Assembly (NCBI GenBank): GCA_005408345.1
Contig: SEMN01000062.1
Span: 953,085 to 1,017,084 of the forward strand
DNA length: 64,000 nt
Direction: 5' to 3'
Source of the DNA: Macquaria australasica
Taxonomy: Eukaryota > Chordata > Actinopteri > Centrarchiformes > Percichthyidae
The notes beneath the pieces are model-generated. The model was not told the origin of the DNA. It saw only the letters and a list, made by a program, of their open reading frames with translations, and did not search any database. Made by a program: the position numbers and the translations under genes. This document shows positions 31,202 through 45,300 of the stretch, piece after piece; the stretch's first letter is position 1, and every line of letters starts with the position of its first letter.

Positions 31202-34081
31202 GCTGCTGTAGCCTGTTTTACGGTATAGTCCCATTGTAATCGCCAAGTCAGCTTCATTTTGTTACCTTACACATAAGTAGCATTTGTTTTAGCACCATTA
31301 GTTTCTTGACATAGAATTAAATGGTAAACACATTGTAAAATAAATCCCCTAGATGGTGAAACCAAGACATAAAAATTAATCAGTCCTGCCTCGCCATGTA
31401 CGCCCTGTGTGAAGTGGGAAACTATGCTGTTTGGTTCTGAAATGAACAAACGAGACCTGCCAGTAGATTAACAAGTGTCAGAGCATCAATGTAACCAATT
31501 GACAAACTCTCAATTAGAATGATTAAACCCAGAAGTTTACCAAGCATTAACATACTAAACAGACTGACATAATATATGCAAATAAGGTCATTATTATGCA
31601 TGTGCTAGTTCAATGCCCAAATTAAGTGCTTGTTTGGAGCACTTGGGATATGTTTGCAAGCATGAGCTGTATGACAACATATTACAGAAATAATGGTCAC
31701 TTGTAAAATCGAATTTGTTTTACATTTGGCTGTAAGCTATAGTAGTCAATAGAACTCAAAGACAGCTTGAATCAAATTTAGTAACTGTTCAAAGCTATAG
31801 AGAGAAATCCCTTATATTTATAGGAATAGAGGAAAGAGTTTAATAATAAATTGTTTATACATATAATATGCACACACACACTCACACTTTGCACATTGCG
31901 TCCTGCAATCAGGCCAAGTGGTAGAAAAAGAGGTAGAGTAGCATTCAGCAGATGCTGAATTAGTAATGACAGAAGTTTTAGATTGGCTGTGTTGATTGTC
32001 ATGTTTTTGTCCTAAAGTGCTGCATGAATTATTTATGTTACAGCCCATGTAATTAGATGTTGATGGGAAAAGACTGGACCAGGACAACACGAGCGCTTGC
32101 TGTTCTTTGGAAATGATTCTTAATCATTTTTGACAATTTTAGGACTTTGAACATCTTCAATCTGAGACGGCTCCAGCGTCCCGTCTCTTCGCAGCAGCTT
32201 ATAGGAGATTGACACTGCTGTATTAACTTTTTTTAGTGTATAATTGCAGTCGTGGTTTGTTTGGGTGATCATCTCTTGCCTGTTTTTGATATAAACATCT
32301 GCTGCCCATAAATCTACATTGATGGAACCATACAGTCTATGGATGGAAACCGAGAGACTTGAAGCGACGGCAGATGCATGCTATGATCGTTTTCTACCAG
32401 ATGAGGATGCTGTTTCTTTGTTATTTTACTCATCCTTGCACCCGTGCATTAGGCACTCAAATGATTATAATATGTGACAATGACACATTCAAAGGCATAT
32501 GAAACTCATTCTAAAGGAGTAGAGTGGCTGATGGTTGGAATCTTACTGAGTTGTGTTTTACTACCTTATAAAACCTTGAATTAGAACATTATGGAATTAG
32601 TAGAGAGTACAGACATGTAGAATATACTCACCTTTGTCTCTCTTCACCTGTTATTAATCACCAGTGAGTTGTATGTATGGATGATAGGGTCACAGTATAC
32701 CCTCTATGATCCCTTACTCCTCAGTATAACACCTCAACCACTACAACTGCACTATTGCAGTTAAAGTTAAGATCAGTGGTGCCAGCAGTATAGTCATATA
32801 TCACACTGCTGTCTCAGAGTTGTTTCACACTGCTGAACTAAACTGCACCAACACAAATTACACCTACGGTAGACATAACTCCAGTTTTTTTCTCTCTCCG
32901 TTTCAAAACACTGGGGAAGTTTGACAGCCATGGATTGCCGTGATGCGGGGAAGACTTACCGACCATCAATTGTGTGTCACGCTGCACTGGGAGCAATGGT
33001 GTCGTAAACTTGAGATAGGAGTAGAGTGCCTTTTTAGCTTGGACTCTGACAAACACACTTGATGAGAAAATGGCCAAAACCAAACATTGTAACACATACT
33101 TTGTACCTTGTGCGAGATGCTGAGCCTCAGAGCCCTATTTGCATGTAGAGTTCCGTGAGACCTTCATTGGTCTGAGTGTTCTTGGCAACCCACAGGGTGT
33201 TTTCATGTTGTGTTCAAAACAGTTCTGAAGTAAAGTGTGCTCGCCTACTTACTGATTCAGTGCAGACCCTGAAACTGTGCCATGTAATCAAAAACTGGCC
33301 TTCTTTAGACAGCACAGAGGTCAGCCATAACCAAGGCCCCCGTATATGTGTTGGTACAGCAGAGGGCATCCCTGTAGACTGAATGAGCATAGCTGCAGCA
33401 GGGCATCCAAGGCCCTTCCTTTGTTTTTTTGCTGAGCCAATTAGTGCGAGATAGCATCTGCTATGAAAGGAGAACAATGGCTTGTTCACTGCGCGTTTGT
33501 GTATGTGTGTGTGAATACACGTAGTTTGTGTGTCTATGTCTGTAGGCTAGTTAGTGATTACGCGTGTGTGCGTTTCTGTAGCTACACTATATGAGCATGT
33601 GGAGTATGTGTGGTGAATAATAATAAGAGAGAGAGAGGAGTATTGTATACAGCAGAGGAGAGGAAACAAGAAAACAACTGCCTACAAAGTATGACAGACA
33701 GCATATGGCTTCATCTGCTGTGATTCAGTTAAGCCCCACACACACAAACACACACACACAGAGCAAATCACCAGAGAGGCAAATATAAATTAGGAAGACT
33801 TCCTGCATTTATGCGCTGAGGCACATACAATGCTTGTAATTAAAAAGTCACCACCATTGAGGGACAGTCATGGCTCATGCACAGTTAGTTTGTGTCCTTA
33901 GCTCCAACTTCTGTGAAACTTTTTGACAGGAAGTGTGCTGATGATTTCACAGTAGGCCATAACACTCCATCTCTCCAAAGGACCTGGAGGTCATTAACCC
34001 CTACCTGCTGCTGTCTCGAGCTGTGCAGAGTTTGATGACTCTTCTTTTCTAGCTAAGGAGTGAAAAGAGAGAGGTATGAAG

Positions 34082-34115
<34 letters not shown>

Positions 34116-36139
34116 AGCAGAGCTAGCTAGCACCCCTGGCTTGGCCAGCCGGCTCCACCATATGGCCACATTTATCATCTATCTCGCTCTTCATTAAGAC
34201 TGCCCTTGCTGGCTGCAGAAGCACTGCTGGGGGCCTCAACCTCACCTCAGAAACGCTGTGGACGACTGACTGCAGTCCACTGTAATTTTGGGTGTGAATG
34301 CTGCAAAATTATATGTGGCCGAACACCATGAACCAAATGTTGTTATTCTTTGCAGGAGGCCCCATTTTACATCAGAGGAAATCGTTAAATTTAAATGCAG
34401 TTTGAATTCAATTACACATAATAATAATAATAATAATAATAATATGATAGTTTATTGTGCCAAGATCAATTGTCTGTGGACAGTCTCCCATAGTGTGCTG
34501 TTCTCCCATACTGTGTGACATGTTTTTCTAACCAAACAAACATAATAACGGCTTATCAATATTATCTGACCCATTGCTTGACTGCCCTCACTGAATGCAA
34601 TTGTTTGTGAAAAATGTTTCTTCATTTTTACAAAGAGATGCAGCTGCTGGTGTAGAGCTATGTGCTTATGTACACACATTAGACTACTATTACATTCATC
34701 AGCTAATCTTATCTTGCTTGGTGATGTTTTGTTAAACAAAAGTCTGCGGCATTGGTATGTTTTCTACATATACATCTACAAGGAGCCAAACATCTTCATT
34801 TATGGCAGATGTGAAGATGAATGATCAACAGTGATTACTAAACATGGCCTGAGTTAGTAGTTAGTGCTCCTAGTTCCCTTTGTGAGGAAAACATCAAAAG
34901 CTTTTCTGGTTTAAAACATAACCTTTCTTGTTACGTAAAAAGAGAAGATATTTACATTTTAGACATGATGTATTAATGGATGGTTTCCTGTGTCAACTAC
35001 AAGTAGTGCTCTGATTAACATATCAGTCTTGTTCCCTGAGCTAACTGTGGCAGTGCAAAATGATTACCTGAGCGGGGGGATTTTTTAGTTTGATCTACTC
35101 CCTCCATGCGGCGTGTCAGACTGTATTTACACGATGCACACATCGTCTTGGTTGTATATATTTTGTTAGAATTTGTAGTTCTATGCCTCTTGTTTAAAGA
35201 CAGATAAGTAAAATAGTGCTGACAGTGATATTCCAAAGTCTTTACCATCTGAACCAGAGAACAGAAAACGCTCTACTCACTAATACAATGAATTAACTGG
35301 AATTTTCCTTGGTCGGTGGTGTGTGATATGGAGTCTGGAGTGGAACTAGTAGCACTATTTGAGCAGAGTAAAGTAATTTCTTTCAGTCTCACTTGCTTTG
35401 TTAGTTTCCCTCTTTTTATACTTTTGTTTAATATCAACATTTTGGCATTAGTATTGCTGAATTGTCAGGGTTGATACATTTATATGTCCACTCCTGTAGC
35501 TATATTTATTTCCTTTTTATGTAAGTAACCTTACAAAACAGGTGGGGAGCTCAAATCCGGCACTGATCTAACGTGTACTTGTTGAGCATCCATCTTCTGA
35601 CATCCCCCTCACTGGTAAGAATTTTAAACTATCCAGTCAAAGATTTTTGTGAAAGTGGCAGAAAGGATTGTCATGGGTGTAAGGTAGAACAATTGTTTCT
35701 GCAATTTCTTTTCTTGTTTCACATGATATGATTCTGGGGTGTAGCATTTCAAACACTTCACACAATAGGAAAAGATGAAGAGATATGTGAAGAGTCTGGT
35801 GACTGTACCCCATCGTGACATCATTCATTATTTTTGCGAATAATCACGCCATGAGCCGTGCAGGAATATCTACCGCAACCGAGTCCAGACTGTGCTGCTG
35901 GTGAAGAATTGATTATTATAATAAAGCCTAGCTGAAGATCTAGATGGATGTGATCTGGAGCAGGATTTGCGATGAGCTCACTGGATGGGCCCATCGGACA
36001 GCTGGTTCTAATGAAAACTGGAGGTGGAGGGGTGGAGGTGGGTTGCATCAATCAGCAAAGGGATTCAAGTTTTGACTGCAACAAGATGATTGGCTCACGG
36101 AGGTCGTGGCAAAACTGTTCTAAACAAACAGAAAGAGGT
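31202..36139. other. gene-free stretch
   Basis: No coding exon is convincing. It contains (TG)15 at 34084-34113, (AAT)8 at about 34419-34442 and short CA or GT patches near 31870, 33510 and 33740. The block at about 33780-33870 is AT-rich with TAATTA-type homeobox core sites. The segment 32820-33100 has an 85-codon minus-strand frame without family features. Confidence 0.55.
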
Positions 36140-36449
36140 TGTGTCTGAAATCATTCCCTATTATATAGTGCGCTATATTTACCCTTCGACATTTTGAGTG
36201 TGAATTTTGTGCATTATATAGTCCCCTTAAAAAAGTCACACAATGGAACAAACACAAGTATTGTAATGACATGTACGCTACTTTCTGCTAACAATCCCAC
36301 AATGCAATGTATCTGATGTTATAAATGTGAAAATCAATAGTCCTGTTACTTTACACTTGTCTGTAATGATGCAAAATGACAATGATTCATAATGACTCTA
36401 TTAAATAGGAAATTGTGAGTTGGTGAACAAGGGGGCGATTTCGGACACA
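36140..36449. mobile_element. 310-bp MITE with 20-bp terminal inverted repeats
   Basis: Left end TGTGTCTGAAATCATTCCCT (36140-36159) and the reverse complement of the right end, TGTGTCCGAAATCGCCCCCT (36430-36449), agree at 16 of 20 positions. The subterminal TATATAGTGCGCTATATTT and TATATAGTCCCC boxes match a common fish MITE that starts GTGTCCGAAATCG. There is no coding capacity and no clear target-site duplication. Confidence 0.8.
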
Positions 36450-39253
36450 GCTAGAGTAAGCGTGAGAGATCTTCCTGATTGAACTTTGGGTAAGCTTATT
36501 AAACTAGATGTGTGATTTCTAATTGGTTATACACAAATTTGAATTCTCCCAATGCCAGAGCAATAACTTACTGGTCTTGATCAGTGTGGTCTCGCATTCT
36601 ACTTGTTGCCATCCTCTTGAAATTGTCCTAAAGCAGCAGGACTGTTCCACTTGCTGTGGCTCGTGTTGGGACTGTGAGGCCAGCTGTTGTTTCAGTGTGT
36701 CCCCGTTAAGCATCAGAACATCAAACAAGCGAGCGTGACTTAACTGCCCTCCAAAAATCACAGACTGTTGTTGTGCCTGTCATTTTTCTTATCTCAGGAA
36801 GAAGTCTTTGCATTTCTCTCCCACTCTGTGTAACACACTTGATTTTCTCTCATCCTGCCTGTCCGTCTTCCTCTGTCTCTTCTTGACGGTTTGACAGTGT
36901 GACAGCGGCGGAGAGACGTCTCCAGTCTTGTGGGGGGATGTCAGCAGGAGTGAGATATCTGTCTTGGCACCACTGATTGCTCTGTGTGTGGGTGGGTGTC
37001 CATGCTTGTGTGAATTTGATGCATGTGTGGATACTTTTGGTGTGCTTATGTGTTGAATATTGAATATGTTTTGGTGCATACTCTTGTGTTACTTTCGTGT
37101 GCTTGTGTGCATCTTTGTCACTCTAGATTTATTTAATTGTACTGTACATTCAAAGCATCAAAGGAGGATGTTTGTCATTCTCTTTGTTCACTGATTATAC
37201 ATGTCTAGTTATTTTAGTAGGCTATATTGATGTAGATTTGAAAAACAAAAACAAAAAAACCAATTCAGTAATGTTTTTCCTGAATGGAGCACCTTTATGA
37301 ACAATGTTTCTGTGACATTTTGGTTGTTATTGCCATTCAAGCTTTATGAGGCAAAACCCCTCTTAAGAGACTCCACTAATTGCAAGTGAGACCTTGTCTA
37401 AGAGACTACATACATGCAGCTTTAGTTTAGGAAAAAACACCAGATACACAAATAGTTTATAATATATATCTGATATAAATAGTCTTTGGATTTTACTAGC
37501 CTGCAGGAACAATGAACTAGCAGAAAAAGGTATGGAAGAACAACAAGCTAAATGTCTTACTGAAGAGCATTTCAACACAGCTTGTTATTCCTTAATACTA
37601 TACAATACTAGCTGCTCACTGTTCAGTTACTTCCGTTAGTGCTTTTACCCCTCTTTTCACCTTTGCAGATATAAATGACTGATATGCATTTTAATGCATT
37701 GGAGGACTGGCAGAACTAAGGGAAGAAATAGTGCGGTTTGACAGTTTGTAAAATCACATTGCTGTGGATTGTGATGCAGATATCTGTGGCTGAGGGCGTA
37801 GTAAAAAGACTAAATAAACTACACTAGAATCTCGTCTGTTGATGCAGATGTAAAAGTCTCCCTTTTTACTGCTTACAAAAGCAATTCCAGTTTTGTTCTC
37901 CTTTCAGCTGTCAGACAGAAAGTACATGGAATGACGTGGACAGATTAGAAGTATGAAATATAATCTGTTATGTTTCCCATTTATGTCTGTGTACCCATGT
38001 GTATTCAGTGACAGCTCTTTAGGATATTAGACTTTTTGAAAAGTTGAGTTGTCCTCACTACCCTTTTAAATCTCCTTTGTTGCAATCAGCAGCACCAAAA
38101 ACCACCTCTTAGCAAACGCAAATGTACTCTCAACAATACAGTTGGCTCCCATATACAGGTATCCCACAAATGTGGCAATGCTTATGATGTTCCTAGCCAA
38201 TAGGCAATAGCTTCTGGATTCACAACAGCGGGCTGACTTGCCATTAAGTCGGCAGCAAAAGCAGCTACAGTCTGCTGTTTTGTTTAGGAAGGATGTGACA
38301 GGGGAGTCTTTGTAGCAGCAGAGCAGTTTGTAGAGTTCTGTCGTTGCAAATCTAATAGCAGTGTTCATATCCTCTCCTTATTCTTGGACTCATTTTTTAT
38401 TACAGTTATTATTTTTATTAGTGCACCTTAACTGCACTTTATATTGTACAATGATTTGTTTATGCTCAGCTATTCCACTACTGGCTTCAATGGAGATGGG
38501 TTTCAAAAATAACTTTTATTTAATTTGATTTAATTTCTGCACTGGCCGCCACGCTTAACAGCAAGAAAGTATAACAAAGCAACACTGTTTGGATCAGATT
38601 TTTTATTAATATTGCTAAAGAAGGCAGGCATTCAACCCAACAGTCATGCAGCTTTCATGAGGAAGTAAAAAAGTGTCCAGTCAGAAGCCAGAGTGTGAAG
38701 CCAGAGTAAATGCTATTAAGTGAATATATTTGCAAAGAAATTGCAGAATTTCAGTGCAAAACGCTGGATATATTTCCACAGTGCTGTACTTTCTCCTCCT
38801 GCATAATAGCCTTCCCAATTCAGATGGCGCCTGGACAGGTTTGCTAGACCAGTTCAAGTGGTGCCTATACAATAAAGCTGCTGGCACAGAGACATGCCGG
38901 GGCATATGAAACCAGTGGTATGAGAGGATGTGTGGACACAGATAAGGATGAGAGTGAAACCATGACCTTGGAATAGTATTAATGACAGACTTGATCAAAT
39001 ATAACCTTTGATGACAAAAGAGCCCCTTATTCCTGCTGGCAGGAAAAACCCTATGAGGGTGGTATCTGCATTCTGAAAATGATAAACTAATCAGGTTTTA
39101 TGAGTGTGTGGTTGTGTGTGAAGGAGTTTTCAAGTGCAGTGGGATTTCCCTGCTCCTTGTATTGCTATCAGTGGAATTACCCCTCAGGACACCTGATGCT
39201 TTATAGCATGTCTCTCTCTCTCTCTCTCTCTCTCTCACTCACTCACTCACTCA

Positions 39254-39305
<52 letters not shown>

Positions 39306-42300
39306 AAGACTTGTCAGAGTGACAGAGAATTATTTGTCTGCTTGTGTCTCTTTGGTCAGAGGCTTGTTGTTGGGTCACAGACGTGCTCCCATATGTCATA
39401 TTTGTATGACATATCGCACTAATATGAAGCAATATAAAAAGGAGAACCTGCTGTTCGTCTAAATGCTTTCAACTCTTTAGATCATGCAGGAGCAGGAAAA
39501 AAACACAATTTGTACATGCAGTTACTCACCTAAATAGGTATCTAAGAGCCTTGTTAATGCCACATTTATCCACCCATAAATACATCTTGTATTACCAAAG
39601 CTTTAACAGACACCAAAGCAGACCCATGTTTAAAAATTCAACACTTTATTCCTTTGCTCTGCATTCATTTTTAGTTGTAAAATCAGTGTAATGGTGTAAA
39701 TATGTCAATTCTAACAAGACAACCAGGGAAACTCACTATGTTATTACTCTTGAGCTTTGATCAGCTTTATTTGGATTAGTGTGCATTTGTAGTGGGATAC
39801 CTCTGTTGTGTTCATAAAATTCCTACTGTGAACACACAGAACTACATATAGGCATATGTTCTTATGCTGATTCTATGTCATTAAATGCCTCAGGCGGTTT
39901 GAGCACGTTTTCTATATGGGGCCCTAATCAAAGCCAGCTTCAGCCGTCCTGCCGGCACCCACACACAGAGACTGTGGACTGGAGTATGATGTTATTTTCC
40001 AGGCTGAGCTAATTGTCTTGGGGGCTCAGTTCTCTCTCTCTCTCTCTGGTTGCAGTTGGACTTTGCTCTGTTAGACGATGGAGCCGCGGGTCCCTGGGAA
40101 GGCTCTAATGAAGAGTTATGAGAAGCTGGATGCCTGTTGGCTGAGAGAGGGATGGAGGGAGGACACGGAGAGATGGAAGATGGGAGTGAAGCATGAGAGG
40201 AATATGGGGGAGAGGAAAGGAGGGAGACAGTATGCAGTGAGGCAGAAAGATGGATGGAAGGAAAGAAAGAGGCTTTGGGAAGAGACCCAACACCCTTTGA
40301 AGCCCCTGCAGGCCAAAAGCCTGTTACTGCAGTACACTGCTCTGCCGGCTTTACTGCCTTGCGACATGTACGCTACACACACTTTACATTCAGTGTGATG
40401 TGCCTCGTCAATAGGAGGAGACTTCATGTCTTTGGATTAAAATTAATGTGAGATATTATCTTACTGAAGTCTAAACTTTTACATCGTCGTCAGGGGAGAT
40501 TGTTGGTGTCCTGTAACCAGAACAGAACTTCAGTATTTGCATTTTTATGTAACGTTTGGGGCTTAAGCCTGCTGTCCAGCATTACAGTTTTACTGTCCTC
40601 GGGAGTGCTAACATGAATTATCATCTGGTTATACAAGTCGGGTGTTTATGTCATCTTCTCCCTCAAGGCCTGCCTGCATCCATGAGCCTGTTTTTTTATT
40701 CTGTCCCTCTATGACTATCTATCTGATAAATATCCGCTTGTATAGCGATTACATTTGTGAATGTTCAGACCTCCGAGCTTTCTCCCTGTCTGTCTTTTTC
40801 TTGCTTACCCTTTCCTGCCTTCTTCCTGTTTGTGTCTGTGGGAGGCAAGTATCTTGTTTTCACTCTGACCCACTGTGAGTTTTTCCGAAAAACATCTGAA
40901 AGATTTAAAAGGCAAATCTTAGGATTTATTCAGTGCCTGTCAGTTTTCAAACCATTTATTTCACAACATGTCCCTGCATATTGTAGGTATGTTAATCCAT
41001 GTATTATCTCCAAGTTGTTTTTTAGTGTCACCTTTTGCTGAAGAGAAATCCTATAAATGAGTGTAAATATGGATTGAGTGTTTTTCTTATTTTGATAAGC
41101 AGCGGTTATGACCTAAACTCAAGTACAGCAAGTTTTTAAATCCTTAAAGTAAGAAGTGTTGAATTCACACATCAGCCACCCATATGGTGTTCAAAAAAAT
41201 GCATTCATGGTATATTTCCAAGTGCCTTTTCATAACACTTAGACATATCCTAGGTCTATAAACTCCTATTGGCAGGGTCTAAAATGTTAACTGTCACAAA
41301 TAAGCTGTCTTAGAGCATCAACAGTTTTGTTTGTTGCAACATGTCAGAGAAAATGATCAAGAAAAACGAGGACAGAAAATCATGGCAAATTAAATGCGGC
41401 CTTGAAAAGCTTCCTGCCACTTCCTGAGATTATTGAAAGGAGGAAAAAGGATGTCCATTAAACATTTTCTTAAACAGACTGTTTTCAAATAGCAGTCAAA
41501 TAGATCCGTACTTTAATAATGGTGATAGCAGCATTGTTTTTACCATTTGCATAAATCACAGCCAAACACAAGGAAAGGCGCCCACAGAGGCCATTTTGAA
41601 ATCTACTGCTTTTTCTATGGTTAGAGCTGCCCTCCCTCCCATGCGGATGACATAGCAGCTTCAACCATTTTGATTTTCAGATGGGGTTGACCGGGTCATG
41701 CCTGTGGAGGGTAGAGGAACACTCTTTCTGTCCCTTTTCAGGGGAGAATCCTTTCTTTGACTTCCTCTCTTCCTTCTGCCTTCACCCTAGTCTAAATGTC
41801 AGTCAGCCTGAGAGGGAGGGAGACAGAGAAAGAGAGAGGGAGATCCGCAGTCTGCTGGGAGAAGGCCATTGAAAGCATACATGATGACACACTTCCCCCA
41901 TTCAGTCTGATGAGCTATTGAAAAGCAAGATGACATTTTGCAATAATACTCCATATAGCTCCAGAGTTTAGTGAGATGAAACATTATTCATAAATATGTG
42001 ATGTCTGGCATTTATTGATGTTTGTGGCTAGATTTGCTGTCAAATCATTCTCGGTTTGAGTCTGAGTTTTATTTCTAAGGAAATATGCCGCACCTTGACA
42101 AAGCGGTGAACCATGACAGTGAGCTGGTATAATCAGCTATACAACCACATTGTTTAGCCCAAGGAATGTAAAGAGTCACAGTGAATAATATGACAAGATT
42201 TATAAGGCATCTCCTGCATAATTATGAAAAATGATCTACTGTATGTGTGCGTGAGGTTGTGTGTGCGTGAGCGCCAAGAATTGAGTTCAGGTTTCAGCTT

Positions 42301-45300
42301 TGTGTCCTAGTTACAGTGGAGATTCTGCTACATCAGCCTGCACACAAGACTGCAAAATCAGTTTTAGGTGATGAGAAAAAATGATTTAGTTGACGTGGTT
42401 TCCCAGGAGAGAGTGTTTGAAAACTTATGCATCTTGTACTTACTGCTGAGAGGTGTGTGTGTGTGTGTGTGTGTGTAGCTGTATTTGGCAGGTGGAACAC
42501 TAACAATGCAGTGATTGGGGAAATCAGATTGGCTTTTTGGGAACGGCAGGCGAGATCATGCTATTATGCTTGTCCTCTTTCCTTGTCCGCCCTCCCTCAA
42601 TCTTTACCCTTTTCACCTCCCTCTCTGTGTCGTCCTCTTCCATCATTCCTCCCTCTGTGAGAAGGGGAACGCATGTTATTTCCTTTTATGTCCCCAATTC
42701 GGTGTGAAGTCCCCATGAAGGGTAGTAGATTAGTGCCATTCTCATCCAGATAATTTTAACAGCTGCAGCTATGGTGGTTCTGCCGACATCTGAAGCCTCT
42801 TGTCTCCTGAGAGACACTCTGGCTGTTGGTTGAATTTCTGTCGCTTCAGATCAGCCCAGCTGGAGAAACACTAAACAGGCACATTTTATTCGCCACGGGC
42901 CCCCACGGATGTTCTGGCTACACAATGCTTGAGCTGCAGTATCAACGAAGTATTGACTGTTGCATTCAGAGGAACAGAGAGTGTACCGAGGGGGCTTAAA
43001 TTAAGTTTTACAGAAAAAGGGGAAAAAAGAGGGATGTTTGAAGAGAGCAAACAGGCGGTTGGTTTGGATTGTCTAAGAATGTTGTTGCTAAAGTTTGTGG
43101 GTTTAATACCCTGTAGGTTCAAGTGCAAAAACAAAAAACCCATTGAAGTGGTCATCTTAGAAGAGACTTCCAGTCAGGCTAGTGTGAGAATAATGGTCAA
43201 GTAGTGATCAAGTTTAATGTTAGATGTTAAACATGATTATCTGAGGGTGGACACCTGTAGATACAGTGAATAAGGTTTCTACCTAATTACTCAAAAGCTA
43301 GTCATTTCCAGGGTATTTTTGTATTATGTTTCCCTTTCTCTTCTCCCTCTCATGTCCAAAGTATTTTGTAAATGCTCAGGCCTGGACTTACCGTAACTCT
43401 CAGCACTTAGGTGGAAAACTGGATTTAATGCTCCAACAAATAGTGTCTATTTTCTATTGTCATTCCACTCTGGCATCCTGCTCTGGCTTTGAGTTTCAGT
43501 TTTCTCTATTTTACAGAGGAATACATATAGGGTGGAGAATACTTCAGAAAATACTTACAGCAAGTTTAATTTTTGACATACCAAAGTATTTTTATTGAAT
43601 CAGAATGAGTGTTGGGAGACAGGCAAGTGGTGCAATCAACAGCATTTTTTGTCGAAAATCAGTTATCAGTACAAAAGAAAAAAGAAAAGCTTAAAGGAAT
43701 AGTTTGACTATTTCTTTACATTTGGCAAATCTTACTTTCTATGGGACCTTTCCTGGACTACAATTGTACTACAAAAATAGGCGAGGTATTGTTTACAAAC
43801 CCACACACTTTACTCCATTACTTTTTTGCAAACTTCTTTGGATTCTGCAGCCACTAAAGGACCAAAGATAACATTCTTTAAAATAAGTGGTCATGAGTAT
43901 ATTCATGTTTGGTACTGTAAAAGATCAAACTAAAGTTAAGTATTGAGTTTGTCATGTAGTCATGTAGTAAAAGAGATGTATTGAGTGTTGTCAAGTACAG
44001 CATTGGAGAGCATTTCTAATGGATTTGATACAACCAAAGGATGTTTGTTTTTTTTGTCGTTTCAGCTCTGTAATCACTGAACTCAGTTGCAGGGCGTGAG
44101 CCAGCGTCATTGGCAGATCTGCCGAACTGCCTGTGTGCTGTGTTTGCATTGGGTTGGTATTGATTTTCTGTTTGTCCTGGTAAATACTGTATTTTGGAAC
44201 CCAGTGCCTCAGTGAAATCTGGACAGAGTTGTTGGATGGTAACAGAGGAGAGGGAAAAACACACATGGGAGAGAGGTAAAAGAGTGCATGGAGCAACAGT
44301 AATACAGCAAGTAGGAAAGAGGGAGAAACAGTGAGCTTGAGGACAAGGGAAGAGAAGGAGAGCGGATAGGAGAGCAGTAAAATAATAGGATGTATAAAAG
44401 GAGAGTAGACACGATGGGGTGAAAATGCAAAAGTTATAGCAGAAGAATAATGAGGAGGAGGAAGAAGAAGAAGACGACACTGGACTGCACTGTTCATTCT
44501 TACTTGGAATACATACAAACACACATCCACTCTAACTCACCTCCAGCAGAGCAGACAAGATTTGTAGCCAAATCATCCACCACCCTCTTCTCCCACTCCC
44601 TCCCTTTGCTGTTCAAGAACTTAATTACAGCGATAATTTGGCCTTGTTTGTTGTAGTCGTTATTACATTCTGTGAGCAAGCACCGGTCAGCTAGTGAAAA
44701 CACAGACACCAGATCAGAGTCGTTATCGGGCCCCTGCCTAAAAGCCTGAGGAGGAAAAAAAGTTGAGAAAAGAAAAATCTGTTGGACATAGTGTCAAGCT
44801 ATGTCAAGTACAATGAACACCAAGGCTTTCTCCACGCCCACTAATGCCAGCAGACATGATTAAGAAAAAATTAAAGACAAAGAGAAAAATAATAAAGATG
44901 AGTTGGTGCATAATCTTGGTTGTTGAGTGTGGTGTTTCATTTTAGGAAGATGAGACAGTGAGAGACAAATGATCCTGTTAATGCTTGCTTTGTCTCTAAT
45001 TAAGTGAAATTATAGACTTTCCTTCATTTAAACATCAACTAAAGACACTTCAAGATCTAGACAAGCCTAATGACAAAGATGAGCAGCATACACCAGAAAA
45101 CTGTTGTCTCCTTCAGCTTAAGCTGTTCTTTAAATATAGTGTTATTGTTTTACTTTGATGTTCGTGATTGCAACAATGATGAAATATGTAGTTTGAACAT
45201 AAGACGTTGCAGACATCCTCTATAGAGACAAAAGCACAACATGATTGTCACTAGGATTTGATATGGGTGTTGTTATTGTTTTTTTAATACAATAATAAAA

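Noticed and set aside
38066..38368. Cys-rich minus-strand frame of 100 codons
   Set aside because: No motif with regular cysteine spacing, no splice context, and no family that I recognise.
40078..40398. 106-codon frame beginning MEPRVPGKAL
   Set aside because: Dominated by a purine-rich GGA/GAA tract; no homology and no splice evidence.
41681..41872. Acceptor-like TTTTGATTTTCAG before an ATG
   Set aside because: The following frame becomes a REREREREI repeat and has no continuing exon; chance splice-site match.
43991..44530. Longest open frame of the window (179 codons, minus strand)
   Set aside because: It arises from a purine/pyrimidine-biased tract, is rich in Leu/Ser/Pro with no domain, and a parallel frame of similar length exists in the same bases.
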